Source of the DNA: Treponema sp.
Lineage (GTDB): Bacteria; Spirochaetota; Spirochaetia; Treponematales; Treponemataceae
DNA length: 64,000 nucleotides
Assembly (NCBI GenBank): GCA_024693715.1
Contig: JAILKS010000022.1
Span: forward strand, 1 to 64,000
Direction: 5' to 3'
In this document: positions 25,491-34,929 of the stretch, piece after piece
How the letters are laid out: every line of letters starts with the position of its first letter
Numbering within the stretch: position 1 is the stretch's first letter
Notes under the pieces: generated by a model
The model's input: the letters and a program-made list of their open reading frames with translations, nothing else
The model's database searches: none
Told to the model about the DNA's origin: nothing
Translations under genes and position numbers: made by a program

Positions 25491-25838
25491 ATGGGTTTTT
25501 GGCAGAATGTTGAAGATGAATGTGAATATCTTGGTATAACCAGAAAAGAACTTGCAGAAAAGGCTGGATTTTCTGTACACACAATTTCAAATGGAATAAA
25601 GAGAGATGGTATGCCTGCTGCAGATCTGGCTTTAAGAATCTCAAAAGTATTAAATGTGCCTCTAGAAAAACTACTTGGTTTAAAAGATTCTGGCAAAACA
25701 AGCGCAATCATTGAATCGGAAAATCAAAAAAAAGATAAACAGTTATTTTCAAATTACTTACCTTTAGTAAAGAAAATTAATCAACTTGAAGAAGAATCAA
25801 AAAAAGCAGTTTTTACGATAATTGAAAAACTTAAATAA
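25491..25838 (+). CDS. XRE-family HTH regulator
   Basis: The 115-residue protein has a standard XRE helix-turn-helix in its first 65 residues (ECEYLGITRKELAEKAGFSV, HTISNGIKRDGMPAADLALRI, VLNVPLEKLLG). The rest is a charged, helical tail that could dimerise. The frame is open from GTG 25476, but ATG 25491 fits the domain start better; neither has a Shine-Dalgarno sequence. It is divergent from the lipoprotein gene and may control it through the AT-rich spacer. It ends 3 nt from convergent rluB. Confidence 0.82.
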   Translation: MGFWQNVEDECEYLGITRKELAEKAGFSVHTISNGIKRDGMPAADLALRISKVLNVPLEKLLGLKDSGKTSAIIESENQKKDKQLFSNYLPLVKKINQLEEESKKAVFTIIEKLK

Positions 25839-25841
25839 ATC

Positions 25842-26621
25842 TTAACGGCTGCCTGCTAATTCCAAAAGACCTTTTACTTCTTTTTCCGTCAAATCCCGGA
25901 ATTCACCGGGTCTTAAATCATCAAGATTTACATTACCTATTCGTACGCGGACAAGAGAACGGGTTCCAATGTTCTGACTTTCCAGCATTCGGCGGATTTC
26001 GCGGTTTTTACCTTCAATCAAAACTATACGGATTTTACGCGGTTTTAAGACTTCACAACGCAGGCATTTATAAAAAATATTATCTATGCGCACTCCGTGT
26101 TCCAGAAGTTTTGCTGTTTCTCCGCTTACATCCTGACTGGTTTCTACTATATATTCTTTTTCTATCTGACTACTTGGATGTGAAAACTTTGCAGCAAAAT
26201 CTCCGTCGTTTGTGAATAAAATCATGCCCTTGGAATACATGTCCAGGCGGCCTACATTGTAAAGGCGTTCCTTATAACTGTCACGAAGAAGATCTGCTGC
26301 AACCTGGCGGCCTTTTTCGTCACTGGCGGAGCATACAAAACCTGCTGGTTTATTCAGCAGTACATAACATTTGCGCTGTTCCAGATGAACGGGTTTACCG
26401 TCTACACAAACCTTGTCGGTGTCGCTTACCTTTGTCCCAAGTTCTGTAACAACTGTTCCATTTACAGTTACGCGGCCATCTAAGATGATTTTTTCACATG
26501 CACGGCGGCTTGCTACTCCACAATGAGCAAGATAAACCTGTAATCTGATTTCATTTTTTTCGGATTGAGAATCCAAAGAATTAGCGGGCAAGTTCGAATC
26601 TCTCCTGTTCATCTTCATCAA
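25842..26621 (-). CDS. rluB: 23S rRNA pseudouridine synthase, RluB/RsuA family
   Basis: The 259-residue protein has an N-terminal S4 RNA-binding domain (RLQVYLAHCGVASRRACEKII, then DGRVTVNG) and the catalytic block YNVGRLDMYSKGMILFTNDG with the conserved aspartate. EGKNREIRRML is the family's late motif. RluB modifies a uridine in 23S rRNA helix 89 region; the scpA-scpB-rluB order is common and supports RluB over RsuA or RluE. The start lies 41 nt inside scpB and could be a little further in. Confidence 0.88.
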   Translation of the reverse strand: MMKMNRRDSNLPANSLDSQSEKNEIRLQVYLAHCGVASRRACEKIILDGRVTVNGTVVTELGTKVSDTDKVCVDGKPVHLEQRKCYVLLNKPAGFVCSASDEKGRQVAADLLRDSYKERLYNVGRLDMYSKGMILFTNDGDFAAKFSHPSSQIEKEYIVETSQDVSGETAKLLEHGVRIDNIFYKCLRCEVLKPRKIRIVLIEGKNREIRRMLESQNIGTRSLVRVRIGNVNLDDLRPGEFRDLTEKEVKGLLELAGSR

Positions 26622-27120
26622 GTTTTGGCAATTCAGAAATACTGTTAAGATGGAACAATTTCAAAAATTCTTTTGTAGTACCGAATAAAGTAGGTCTTCC
26701 GGGAACTTCTTTTTTCCCAACCTCACGAATAAGATTGCGGTCGAACAAAAGACGAACCATATTATCTACACTTACACCACGGATTGATTCTATTTCTGCA
26801 CGTGTAATAGGCTGTTTATATGCAATTATCGAAAGTGTTTCCAGAGCTGATTTTGAAAGCCTGCCTTCTCTTTTAGAGCCATAAAATTCCTTAAGAACTT
26901 CCCAATATTCTTTTTTAGGAACAAGACACCAGCCGCCTGTAATCATTTCAAGTTCAAGTCCACTCTCATCAGCCGTATATTTTTCCTTCAAAAGTTCGAT
27001 GCATCTTAAAACTACATCCTCTGCAAGCTGAGATTTATTTGAAAGTACTTTTTCCGAAAGCGGTTCACTTTCCAAAAATAAAACTGTTTCAATAAGAGCG
27101 GCTTCTTTCTTTAAATCCAT
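26581..27120 (-). CDS. scpB: Segregation and condensation protein B
   Basis: The 179-residue length is typical. The two winged-helix domains of ScpB are visible, with LEAxLFLESEPLS-like LIETVLFLESEPLSEKVL at the start and LSKSALETLSIIAYKQPITRAEIESIRGVSVDNMVRLLFDRNLI in the second half, followed by GRPTLFGTTKEFLKLFHL. ScpB dimers bind ScpA and regulate the SMC ATPase during chromosome compaction. It overlaps rluB and follows scpA. Confidence 0.94.
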   Translation of the reverse strand: MDLKKEAALIETVLFLESEPLSEKVLSNKSQLAEDVVLRCIELLKEKYTADESGLELEMITGGWCLVPKKEYWEVLKEFYGSKREGRLSKSALETLSIIAYKQPITRAEIESIRGVSVDNMVRLLFDRNLIREVGKKEVPGRPTLFGTTKEFLKLFHLNSISELPKLDEDEQERFELAR

Positions 27121-27137
27121 AAAAAACTATAAAATCC

Positions 27138-27935
27138 TTAATTACTCGTTAATTCTTCTTTGTCAGGAACATAACCTTTATTATCTTCCCTTGCGCATAT
27201 CTTTATATCACCAAACAGCTTATTTTGGAAGATGGTAATCATATTAAATTTCACTGCCTCAAGAATAGCCATAAATGCACAAATTACATCCATTTCATTA
27301 CCGGGACGAGTAAGTAAATCTGTGAACATACATTGTTTTTTATCTTCAAGAATTTCATTCATCAAAGTAATTTTTTCATTTACAGATATTTCCTCGTACA
27401 TATTCAAAATCTTTTCATTTGAATACTGACTCATTATCTGTTTGAAAATCGACTGCATCTGCTGAAGAAGTTCCCATGTATCAACTTCTTCCCACATTTC
27501 TTCAGAATCATCAAACGGAAGAACTCTCTGAATTTTCTTTCTTTCAAAGCTCCATTCAGAATCATCTTCCTGCTCTTCCATTAACAAAGATAATTTTTTA
27601 AACTTCTGATATTCAATCAATTTATCTACAAGTTCCTGTCTAGGATCTTCTTCGTCATCATCATCTTCACTAAATTCAACAGGAAGCAGCATCTTACTTT
27701 TCATGTGGATTAATTTTGCAGCCCAGATGTAAAACTCCGACAAATCGCCTAAATCAGTCTGAACAGCATAATCAAGATATTCAAGATATTGTTCCGTTAT
27801 CTGTGCTATAGGAATATCATAAATATTTACCTTGCTTTCACGGATTAAATTCCAAAGCAAATCAAGAGGACCTTCAAACTCCCCAGCTTTATAGGCATGT
27901 TTTTCTTTTGTTACGACCTTTGTACTTTGTTCCAT
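27138..27935 (-). CDS. scpA: Segregation and condensation protein A (kleisin)
   Basis: The 265-residue protein begins with the ScpA signature FEGPLDLLWNLIRESKVNIYDIPI and continues with ITEQYLEYLDYAVQTDLGDLSEFYIWAAKLIHMKSKMLLP-type helices, listed here in shortened form. An acidic EFSEDDDDEEDPRQE stretch follows. The C-terminal winged helix (FMAILEAVKFNMITIFQNKLFGDI) contacts SMC. It bridges the SMC heads and holds ScpB. No smc gene is in the window. Confidence 0.94.
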   Translation of the reverse strand: MEQSTKVVTKEKHAYKAGEFEGPLDLLWNLIRESKVNIYDIPIAQITEQYLEYLDYAVQTDLGDLSEFYIWAAKLIHMKSKMLLPVEFSEDDDDEEDPRQELVDKLIEYQKFKKLSLLMEEQEDDSEWSFERKKIQRVLPFDDSEEMWEEVDTWELLQQMQSIFKQIMSQYSNEKILNMYEEISVNEKITLMNEILEDKKQCMFTDLLTRPGNEMDVICAFMAILEAVKFNMITIFQNKLFGDIKICAREDNKGYVPDKEELTSN

Positions 27936-27944
27936 AAATCAACC

Positions 27945-28475
27945 TTAAGGACAAATCTTTTTTGCAGGAATAATTTTCTTAACCCCTTTTTTATCACTTT
28001 CTGAAAGTTTCTTAAGATATCTTTTAAACTTGTCCCTGTTTATAACATCGGCAGTTTTCTTTAAAACTTCAATACCTGGTATTAATACAAAAGCCCTTTC
28101 TGCAATTCTTAAATGAGGAATCTGTAAATCAGATTCATTTATTTCCAGATTACCAAAAAGTTCTATATCTATATCAAGAGTCCTCTGACCAAATCGTATT
28201 TCACTGGTACGATTACGACCGTATTTTGCTTCAATATCGTGTATTTTATCTAAAAGCTGATGAGGAGTCATTTCATCAGCAACAAAACCATAAACCGTCA
28301 TATTTAAAAAATCTTTTTGATTTTCTACATACATAGCCTTAGTTTTATAAACTGATGAATACACTCCATCAAACAAAAAGGAAGCTAAGTCACGACATGC
28401 ATTCTTCAGAATATCAAAAGAATCCATACCGTTAAAATCATTATTTGATCCAAGTCCTAACAAAACATTTTTCAT
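27945..28475 (-). CDS. folK: HPPK, 6-hydroxymethyl-7,8-dihydropterin pyrophosphokinase
   Basis: The 176-residue enzyme transfers pyrophosphate to the pterin in folate synthesis. The N-terminus NVLLGLGSNNDF and the central RFGQRTLDIDIELFGN with its metal-binding Asp pair are diagnostic, and IPHLRIAERAFVLIPG closes the active site. About 10 nt separate it from scpA downstream; recA lies 6 nt upstream. No other folate genes are in the window. Confidence 0.94.
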   Translation of the reverse strand: MKNVLLGLGSNNDFNGMDSFDILKNACRDLASFLFDGVYSSVYKTKAMYVENQKDFLNMTVYGFVADEMTPHQLLDKIHDIEAKYGRNRTSEIRFGQRTLDIDIELFGNLEINESDLQIPHLRIAERAFVLIPGIEVLKKTADVINRDKFKRYLKKLSESDKKGVKKIIPAKKICP

Positions 28476-28481
28476 TCTAAA

Positions 28482-29585
28482 TTACTGTACCGGAACCTGA
28501 CCTTCTACAGTCACTGCAGCCTTATCTTTATTTTCAGGACGCTCTTTAGGTTTTATAACCTGCCCCGGAAAAACTTCCGTTCTCAATTTTGTTTCAATCT
28601 GTTTTGCAAGTTCAGGATTTGACTCAATAAACGCAACAGCATTCTCTTTTCCCTGTCCAATCTTTGTCTCACCCATCGTATACCATGCACCACGTTTTTC
28701 AATAATACCATGCTTTACAGCAGAATCTATCAAACTGGCAGCTGCAGAAATTCCTTTTCCGAAATAAATATCTATTTCACATTTTCTAAAAGGAGGTGCA
28801 ACCTTGTTCTTTACAACCTTAACTCTTACCCTGTTTCCCAGCGCCTCTTCTTCACCCTTTCCATCAATTGTCTCAACACGTCTAATGTCCAGACGAATCG
28901 ATGAATAAAATTTCAAAGCCTGTCCACCGGTTGTAGTTTCAGGATTACCGAACATAACACCAATTTTCATTCGAATCTGATTAATAAAGATAACAATACA
29001 ATTAGACTTACCGATTATTGCTGTTAATTTTCTCAAAGCCTGACTCATCAATCTTGCCTGCATTCCCATAACGGCATCACCCATTTCCCCTTCAATTTCT
29101 TTCTGAGGAGTAAGCGCCGCAACAGAGTCTACAACAACAACATCAACTGCTCCACTTCTAACAAGATTTTCAGTAATCTCCAGAGCCTGCTCTCCAGTAT
29201 CAGGTTGAGACACCCACAATTCATCAATGTTTACACCAAGATTCTTCGCATACGTAGGATCCAAAGCATGTTCAGCATCAACAAATGCAGCAATACCACC
29301 TAATTTCTGTGCTTCCGCAATTGCATGCAAAGCCAGAGTTGTTTTACCGGAACTCTCAGGTCCATACATCTCAATAACTCGCCCTCTCGGATATCCTCCG
29401 ATACCTAACGCCTCATCAAGTAATAAAGAACCCGAAGGAATTACTTCAATTCCAGAAGTATCGGTTTTATCACCGAGCTTCATCAAAGCACCCTGTCCAA
29501 ATTGTTTTTCAATCTGAAGTCTGGCTGCTTCCAGTGCTTTCATTTTTTCCGAAACATCCATCGGATTAGAACCATTTAACGACAT
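28482..29585 (-). CDS. recA: Recombinase RecA
   Basis: The 367-residue protein has Walker [14 protein letters not shown], the DAEHALDP block, [18 protein letters not shown], the L1 and L2 loops ([44 protein letters not shown] in shortened form) and the usual C-terminal domain. It forms filaments on ssDNA for homologous recombination and SOS induction. The frame is open 13 codons further upstream, but GGAGGAAGGTGG lies just before ATG 29585, which is the start adopted. No clear LexA box was recognised upstream. Confidence 0.97.
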   Translation of the reverse strand: MSLNGSNPMDVSEKMKALEAARLQIEKQFGQGALMKLGDKTDTSGIEVIPSGSLLLDEALGIGGYPRGRVIEMYGPESSGKTTLALHAIAEAQKLGGIAAFVDAEHALDPTYAKNLGVNIDELWVSQPDTGEQALEITENLVRSGAVDVVVVDSVAALTPQKEIEGEMGDAVMGMQARLMSQALRKLTAIIGKSNCIVIFINQIRMKIGVMFGNPETTTGGQALKFYSSIRLDIRRVETIDGKGEEEALGNRVRVKVVKNKVAPPFRKCEIDIYFGKGISAAASLIDSAVKHGIIEKRGAWYTMGETKIGQGKENAVAFIESNPELAKQIETKLRTEVFPGQVIKPKERPENKDKAAVTVEGQVPVQ

Positions 29586-29668
29586 ACTTAGCCACCTTCC
29601 TCCCAATATATAATATGGCTTCAAAAAGTAGTTTTCGGACCACTTTTTTAAAAAATTCTTTATTTTTT

Positions 29669-30769
29669 TTATTTCAACCCGTTTTTTACACTTTGATAGA
29701 CTATTTTTCCTTTCAGATACACTTTATCTTCTTCCTGTTGAATTTTTGCAAGAATCTTCACAGGCTTATCTGTTTCAATATCAGGATTACCTTCAAAACG
29801 AACGTTTGCAATTCCGGTAAGTTTTTCACCAGTATCATAATCTACTAACAGCCGGCATCTGTAGGTTCCGTCATCATACATCGAAGCATCAGAAATTTTT
29901 CCGCCCCATACAACCCAGCAGTTCAGATAAAGCACAGGATCTTCATCAACCTGAACAAAAGAAGGACTGTCAGAAAGAGTATCAAAAGTAGGAGTTTCAA
30001 AATATGACATCAGAACAAGTGCTTTTTGTTTAATTGAAACAGCCGCATTCGAATTCAAAAGTCTATTAACTTCAATCTGAGCCGCATTATCCCGGTTTTC
30101 CTGAAAATAAGTCTGTGCTTTTTCATAGCTTTCTTTAATCTGACGGCTCGAAAGAATATATTTTACATTCTGCGTAGACAAATCAGTTTCCTGTGGTCTG
30201 GAAGCCTCATCTTTCGTTAAAGCAAGCTCAGACAAATCCTTTCTGAAAGCTTCAGGCTTTTTATTTTTCAATGGAAGACCAACTATAAAAAGAGTAAAAA
30301 GAATAAGTGCCGCAACCGGAATTACAACGCTTGCAACTCTGTCCGGATTTACGCCAAGAGGAGGATAAAACTGCTCGATTCTTCCAGTATCAACCCATCG
30401 GCAGATAGTATCATAATCACCACGAGCCCTGATAAACTCAAGCGCATCGTTCGCAATCTGATTGTTAGGCTCATTATCCTTAACTTCCATGTAATACTGA
30501 AGCGCCCGGTCTGTATCTCCGCGACGAAGATAAATCGCCGCCTGTCCTATTAAAAGTCTTGTATCAGTTATTTTAATCTTACGTGCAAGCGCATAATTTG
30601 TCACTGCAGAACCGACATCTCCGACATAAAGACACGCCGTTCCAAGACAAAAATAATATTCAAAACTGTCTTCATAGATTTCTGCTTTTGATTCAAGCAG
30701 CTTAAGCGCAGTCGAAAATTTTCTTCTGCGCATATAATTCCACGCCAGATTTACAACATCCATTCCCAT
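29669..30769 (-). CDS. TPR protein with a membrane helix and C-terminal beta domain
   Basis: The 366-residue protein has TPR repeats in residues 1-120 ([61 protein letters not shown]). One membrane helix follows at about 155-176 ([18 protein letters not shown]). The C-terminal 170 residues hold another helical repeat and a beta-rich part ([41 protein letters not shown]). There is no signal peptide, so the TPRs are likely cytoplasmic and the C-terminus periplasmic. It is 3 nt downstream of the next envelope gene. Function unknown. Confidence 0.72.
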   Translation of the reverse strand: MGMDVVNLAWNYMRRRKFSTALKLLESKAEIYEDSFEYYFCLGTACLYVGDVGSAVTNYALARKIKITDTRLLIGQAAIYLRRGDTDRALQYYMEVKDNEPNNQIANDALEFIRARGDYDTICRWVDTGRIEQFYPPLGVNPDRVASVVIPVAALILFTLFIVGLPLKNKKPEAFRKDLSELALTKDEASRPQETDLSTQNVKYILSSRQIKESYEKAQTYFQENRDNAAQIEVNRLLNSNAAVSIKQKALVLMSYFETPTFDTLSDSPSFVQVDEDPVLYLNCWVVWGGKISDASMYDDGTYRCRLLVDYDTGEKLTGIANVRFEGNPDIETDKPVKILAKIQQEEDKVYLKGKIVYQSVKNGLK

Positions 30770-30772
30770 AAA

Positions 30773-32215
30773 TTATTTCTTCCGCAATATTTCGAGAACT
30801 GCATCCAGTTCTGCATTCAGTCTTATAATTTCATCTCTGTTTACATTATCACCGGAATCTTCCAGAGCTTCAATCTGAGCAAGCAGCCTCTGAATATATT
30901 CATTCGTTACCCTGTCAAAGCTGTTACTGTCCTTAGGTAAAACAGGAATATCCTCTTTTATTTCAGAAGATGGCTTTTCATTTGTTTTTGTATTTTTATC
31001 TGATGGTTTTGCAGTTTTACCTGATGAAGTTTTTGGAGCAGGTTTATTTACAAAATCCTCAGGAATATCCTGCTCGACAATATATTGTCCTGTAAGAGGA
31101 TTATCACCTGTTGCAAAAGAAAGATAAAAAATCTCATCAAATGATTCATCTGTCGAAAGCTTATGCTTTGTCCACTGCGCTTCTACCGCAGAATTGTTGT
31201 AAGAAAGAACAGTATCAAAAGAACGCAGAACAGTAAGATCCGGTTCCCATCTAGAAGTATCAAGAGTTGAATAATTTGCGACTGCCACTAAAACAGGCTT
31301 TGTCGCTTCTGAACCGCAGAATAAGAACTGCATCGACACATTATCATTTTTTGAAACAAACCAGCTGTCCGGTGTAAACTGACGCAGGGCAATTTCATTT
31401 TTTACCGGAACCTTTGAAGCTGTATAAAAGTGATGTCTGTCCGTTTCGCCAAGAACTGTATCAAAAACAGCTTTTAACTCAAAATCATTTTTCTTATTTG
31501 AAGTATTAATCACAGAAGCAGTAACTTTAATTGAATCTATATCTGAATTATCAAGTGCACTGAAACAAGAAAATTTTATAAAAACAACCGCAATATTATC
31601 TGCATTGTATGCAAGCTCTACACCATCTGATGTTTTTCTTGCTGCAGTCTTTACCGTCGGATCTTCATTAAGCTTTATGATTCTTTTTCCAGCCTTAAGA
31701 TAAAAAGATGTCGTAATATATTCATTTGCCTGTGAAAGAACAGGAATAGATTTATTATCTTCATTTACAACAAGAAGATTAAACGTTCCTTTTTTTGGCC
31801 GTACTTTTATTCTGATTAATCCGTAAGTAACATCTATATTTTTCGTTGACTGCTCTTCCCAGCCTGTAAAATTTTTCTTTTCTTCCGGCTGCTTTTCTTT
31901 TTTTGCTTTAGTATCTGCGGCCGGTTTTTCATTTTTCTTTGATTTGTCTGCTGCTGCTTTCTGAGCTTTTTCCTTTGCAGCCTTTTCTTTTTTTTCAAGC
32001 TTTTCGAGAGCCGCTTTTTCTTTTTCTGCCTTTTTACGCGCCTTTTCCTCAATTTTTGCTTTTTCTTTTTCTTCTTTTGTCATTTTTGCGTTGTACACAT
32101 AAGTTTCAAAGGAAGATGATATTCTGCCGATTGAATTTAATTCCGAAGCGTCTGCATTAAAAACAAGCGTAAAAAAGATTAATATATAAACTAAAACAAA
32201 CCTGCTTTTTTTCAT
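30773..32215 (-). CDS. Secreted protein with Lys/Glu/Ala-rich coiled coil
   Basis: The 480-residue product has a signal peptide (about residues 1-24). Residues about 40-120 are an extreme low-complexity stretch of Lys, Glu and Ala that should form a charged coiled coil. The middle (about 130-370) looks like a beta-sandwich: NIDVTYGLIRIKVRPKKGTF, VELAYNADNIAVVFIKFSCF, VPVKNEIALRQFTPDSWFVS. A Lys/Pro/Ser-rich linker and a short C-terminal coiled coil end the protein. It is flanked by two TPR genes on the same strand and may be part of an envelope structure. No family recognised. Confidence 0.68.
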   Translation of the reverse strand: MKKSRFVLVYILIFFTLVFNADASELNSIGRISSSFETYVYNAKMTKEEKEKAKIEEKARKKAEKEKAALEKLEKKEKAAKEKAQKAAADKSKKNEKPAADTKAKKEKQPEEKKNFTGWEEQSTKNIDVTYGLIRIKVRPKKGTFNLLVVNEDNKSIPVLSQANEYITTSFYLKAGKRIIKLNEDPTVKTAARKTSDGVELAYNADNIAVVFIKFSCFSALDNSDIDSIKVTASVINTSNKKNDFELKAVFDTVLGETDRHHFYTASKVPVKNEIALRQFTPDSWFVSKNDNVSMQFLFCGSEATKPVLVAVANYSTLDTSRWEPDLTVLRSFDTVLSYNNSAVEAQWTKHKLSTDESFDEIFYLSFATGDNPLTGQYIVEQDIPEDFVNKPAPKTSSGKTAKPSDKNTKTNEKPSSEIKEDIPVLPKDSNSFDRVTNEYIQRLLAQIEALEDSGDNVNRDEIIRLNAELDAVLEILRKK

Positions 32216-32250
32216 ATTTTTCCCCTTTATTATAATTCCCTGAATTCCAC

Positions 32251-33168
32251 CTATTTCTGAGTCATATCCATTATCTGCCGTACAACCTTTGCCTTCTGCT
32301 TCAATTTTCGTACTGCATCTTCATTGTCTTTTTCTTTTTGAAGCGCTGCCTTTTCATTTTCAGATTCAACACGCTGATCTTCTGCCTCGCGTTTTTCGCG
32401 TTCTGCTTTAAGAAGAGCTATCTGATTTTCAAGCTCCTTTACCTGTTCTTCAAGCTCTCTGTTTCTCTGCTGTGCATCTGCAAGTCTGTCTCTGGTTGAA
32501 CCGGCACCCTCTGCATTATAAAGCTTAAGCTGTCTTTCATAATCCTCTTTTGCTGCAAGATATTCTTCACCGGTCTGCTTAAGAAGATATAAAAGCTTTT
32601 CTTCACGTGAACGCTGTGCAATGCTTTCTATTCTGTACTGTGAAGCAGACACCTTTTCATTACCGGGAAACTGAACTATAATCCGCTCATAAATTGCTTC
32701 TGCCTCATCATATTTGTATCCGGCATTGAGTGATTCTGCGATATAAAACAATGCCGAAGGATAAAGTTCATTTTTTTCATTCTTGTGACAGAAATCACTT
32801 AAAATCATAATCGCATTTTCATAATCACCGAGAAGATATAAAAGCTTTCCCTTAAGATAAAGCACACGGTCTTTATAAAGAGAGCGTCTGTAGGTTTTTA
32901 AAAAATCATCACAGTCAGCAAGAGCACTTTTATTATCACCCGAATAGATTTCTGCGGTTATGAGCATATATTTTGCATCATCTGTATTATTTTCTGAATA
33001 CTGAATTGCTTTTCGTAAAAGAATTACAGCAGATTCCCAGTCACCCCTTGAATAAGCTTCACATCCCTGCATAAAAGTATTCTGTCCTGTTGTAGAAGCA
33101 GCACACGGAAAAAAAGTCAAAAACAAGAGCGCTATTATTATACCTGTCTTAAATTTATTCATCATCAC
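32251..33168 (-). CDS. Secreted TPR protein with C-terminal coiled coil (CpoB/BamD-like layout)
   Basis: The 305-residue product has a signal peptide ending near residue 26 and TPR-like repeats up to about 175 (GCEAYSRGDWESAVILLRKAI, VLYLKGKLLYLLGDYENAI, FYIAESLNAGYKYDEAEAIY). The last 90 residues are a highly charged coiled coil (QRNRELEEQVKELENQIALL and on). CpoB/YbgF has TPRs and a coiled coil in the reverse order, so homology is not claimed. It should act in the periplasm, probably as a protein-protein adaptor. Confidence 0.7.
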   Translation of the reverse strand: MMMNKFKTGIIIALLFLTFFPCAASTTGQNTFMQGCEAYSRGDWESAVILLRKAIQYSENNTDDAKYMLITAEIYSGDNKSALADCDDFLKTYRRSLYKDRVLYLKGKLLYLLGDYENAIMILSDFCHKNEKNELYPSALFYIAESLNAGYKYDEAEAIYERIIVQFPGNEKVSASQYRIESIAQRSREEKLLYLLKQTGEEYLAAKEDYERQLKLYNAEGAGSTRDRLADAQQRNRELEEQVKELENQIALLKAEREKREAEDQRVESENEKAALQKEKDNEDAVRKLKQKAKVVRQIMDMTQK

Positions 33169-33178
33169 TCCCTTTTAA

Positions 33179-33811
33179 TCAGTAATTCCAGTTAAGTGAA
33201 CCATTAAAAAATGATGAACCGGAAACCACTACATCCGCTCCGGCATCAACAACAGATGAAAGAGTCTTTGAATTAACTCCTCCATCAACAGAAATTCTAT
33301 ATCCGTATTTTTTTTCTTCCCTTATCCGCTTTAATTCAGAGATTTTTTCAATGCATGAAGGAATTATCGTCTGTCCGCCCCAACCAGGATTTACGGTCAT
33401 AACAAGGATGATGTCGGCATATTCCAAAAGCTCGGACAAGGCGCTCACTGGTGTTGAAGGACAAATTGCAATTCCTGCTTCTTTACCCTTTTCATGAATC
33501 ATCTGAATAAGTCTGTGCGCATGAGCAGTTGCTTCAAGATGAAAAGTTACGCAATCGGCTCCGGCTTCGATAAAAGATTCAATCTGATTATCAGGATGCT
33601 TTACCATAAGATGAACATCAAAGAGAGTTTTCGTTAATTTTCTGATTGATTTTATTACAGGCTGACCATAAGTAATCTGAGGAACAAACTGACCGTCCAT
33701 TACATCGATGTGGACAAAAGCTGATTTTTTTGAATCTATTAAACTTACTGCTTTTTCGAGATTTGAAAAATCTGCCGAAAGCAATGATGGAGCTAAAACC
33801 GGACTTTTCAT
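33179..33811 (-). CDS. rpe: Ribulose-phosphate 3-epimerase
   Basis: The 210-residue TIM-barrel enzyme interconverts ribulose-5-phosphate and xylulose-5-phosphate. It shows LAPSLLSADFSNL, HIDVMDGQFVPQITYG, FDVHLMVKHPD, VMTVNPGWGGQ and SVDGGVNSKT, with the metal ligands His, Asp, His, Asp all in place. The frame extends 27 codons upstream, but the family starts at ATG 33811. That ATG has no Shine-Dalgarno sequence and is 7 nt from a -10 box, so the mRNA is probably leaderless. Confidence 0.94.
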   Translation of the reverse strand: MKSPVLAPSLLSADFSNLEKAVSLIDSKKSAFVHIDVMDGQFVPQITYGQPVIKSIRKLTKTLFDVHLMVKHPDNQIESFIEAGADCVTFHLEATAHAHRLIQMIHEKGKEAGIAICPSTPVSALSELLEYADIILVMTVNPGWGGQTIIPSCIEKISELKRIREEKKYGYRISVDGGVNSKTLSSVVDAGADVVVSGSSFFNGSLNWNY

Positions 33812-33818
33812 ACCATAT

Positions 33819-33847
33819 ATAATAATCGATTTTTCGGTTACTGTCCA
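33819..33847 (-). promoter_or_regulatory. Promoter of rpe
   Basis: On the minus strand TGGACA (33842-33847), 17 bp, TATTAT (33819-33824), ending 7 nt before the rpe ATG. Confidence 0.55.
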
Positions 33848-33941
33848 CAATTTTATAATATGATAAAAAAAATTACTTGACAGATTCTTCATTTAGGTAT
33901 ATATATTTTGTTCCATTTTTTCTATTTTTTCATAATTTTTA

Positions 33942-33970
33942 TTGATTAAAATCACAATTTCTTTTATAGT
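33942..33970 (+). promoter_or_regulatory. Promoter of the TPR-greA operon
   Basis: TTGATT (33942-33947), 17 bp, TATAGT (33965-33970). The expected leader is about 7 nt and includes AAGG before the ATG at 33984. Confidence 0.6.
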
Positions 33971-33983
33971 GAAATAAGGCGCT

Positions 33984-34916
33984 ATGGAAATTCAGACTGA
34001 AAATGGCTTAAAAGAAGTTCTAAAGCTTCTCGAGGAAGGGAATCCAATTCAGGCTCAGGTTCTAATCAGCTCTCTTTTTGAAAAAGATCTGGGAAGCATG
34101 GAATTAACTTATGCAAACCGCTGTTGTACTTTCTGGATAGATACAAACAAAAGACTGAAAGAACTTACAAATGAGCATGAATATGCTGACCGTCTTCTGT
34201 CTGAATGGAAATCCTTTCAATTATTTCTGAACAAAGAAAAATTCGTTTATGAACCGGCGCTTTATTCGGTTCAAAAAGGATTCTTCTCCACTGCCCTAAA
34301 AAATTATCAGAAGCTTTTTGATGAAACGGAGCCACTGCGAAAAGCGGAAATCTTACGGAATGCAGGAATCTGTTACAAAAAACTCGGTAATTTTGATAAT
34401 GCAAGAAACTGTCTGTCGGAAGCCAATCAGGTTTACCCTCACCTGGCATCTGTTTTAGCAGAACTTGCAGACTGTTATGCACTATGCGGTGAAGATAAAT
34501 ACAGCAAGGTGCTTTTCAGGGAAGCCTTCTTTACATCTGCACAGGATATAGATCTTTATTATCTTGATTCTGAATTGATAAACTGTCTTGTTTCAAATGT
34601 AAAAGAAAAAGGATACACGGGAAAAAGTTTGCTTCAGTGGATTCCTGTTTACGGAGTTTTACTGGGCATTTTCAATATAAAGCGTGAATTAACTTCACAC
34701 GAGTTCGTCAGATTACGACAGAATATCTACGCGATGGAAAATGAATATAAAGATCCTTCGTGCAAAACAGACATTCTTGTTCCGAAGCTGCTAAACAGTT
34801 ATTTCTGGCTCATTGACCACTATATGCTCAAGCATGAAAGCATACAGAAAATCAATGAAATATTACTTAGGATAAAAATACTGGATTCATCGATTTACGA
34901 TTTGTACATAAAATAA
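33984..34916 (+). CDS. TPR-like protein upstream of greA
   Basis: The 310-residue protein has no signal peptide. Residues about 90-170 hold TPR-like helices (PALYSVQKGFFSTALKNYQKL, AEILRNAGICYKKLGNFDNAR, ASVLAELADCYALCGEDKYS). A hydrophobic stretch near 212-225 (LLQWIPVYGVLLGIFNI) may be a buried helix rather than a membrane span. It is 13 nt upstream of greA, whose long N-terminus is also helical-repeat-like, so the two may act together. I do not recognise a named family. Confidence 0.72.
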   Translation: MEIQTENGLKEVLKLLEEGNPIQAQVLISSLFEKDLGSMELTYANRCCTFWIDTNKRLKELTNEHEYADRLLSEWKSFQLFLNKEKFVYEPALYSVQKGFFSTALKNYQKLFDETEPLRKAEILRNAGICYKKLGNFDNARNCLSEANQVYPHLASVLAELADCYALCGEDKYSKVLFREAFFTSAQDIDLYYLDSELINCLVSNVKEKGYTGKSLLQWIPVYGVLLGIFNIKRELTSHEFVRLRQNIYAMENEYKDPSCKTDILVPKLLNSYFWLIDHYMLKHESIQKINEILLRIKILDSSIYDLYIK

Positions 34917-34929
34917 CAGGAGTTTTAAA

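Noticed and set aside
24692..25838. Lipoprotein and XRE gene as a toxin-antitoxin pair
   Set aside because: They are divergent, the lipoprotein is exported and lacks toxin motifs; an ordinary regulator-target layout is simpler.
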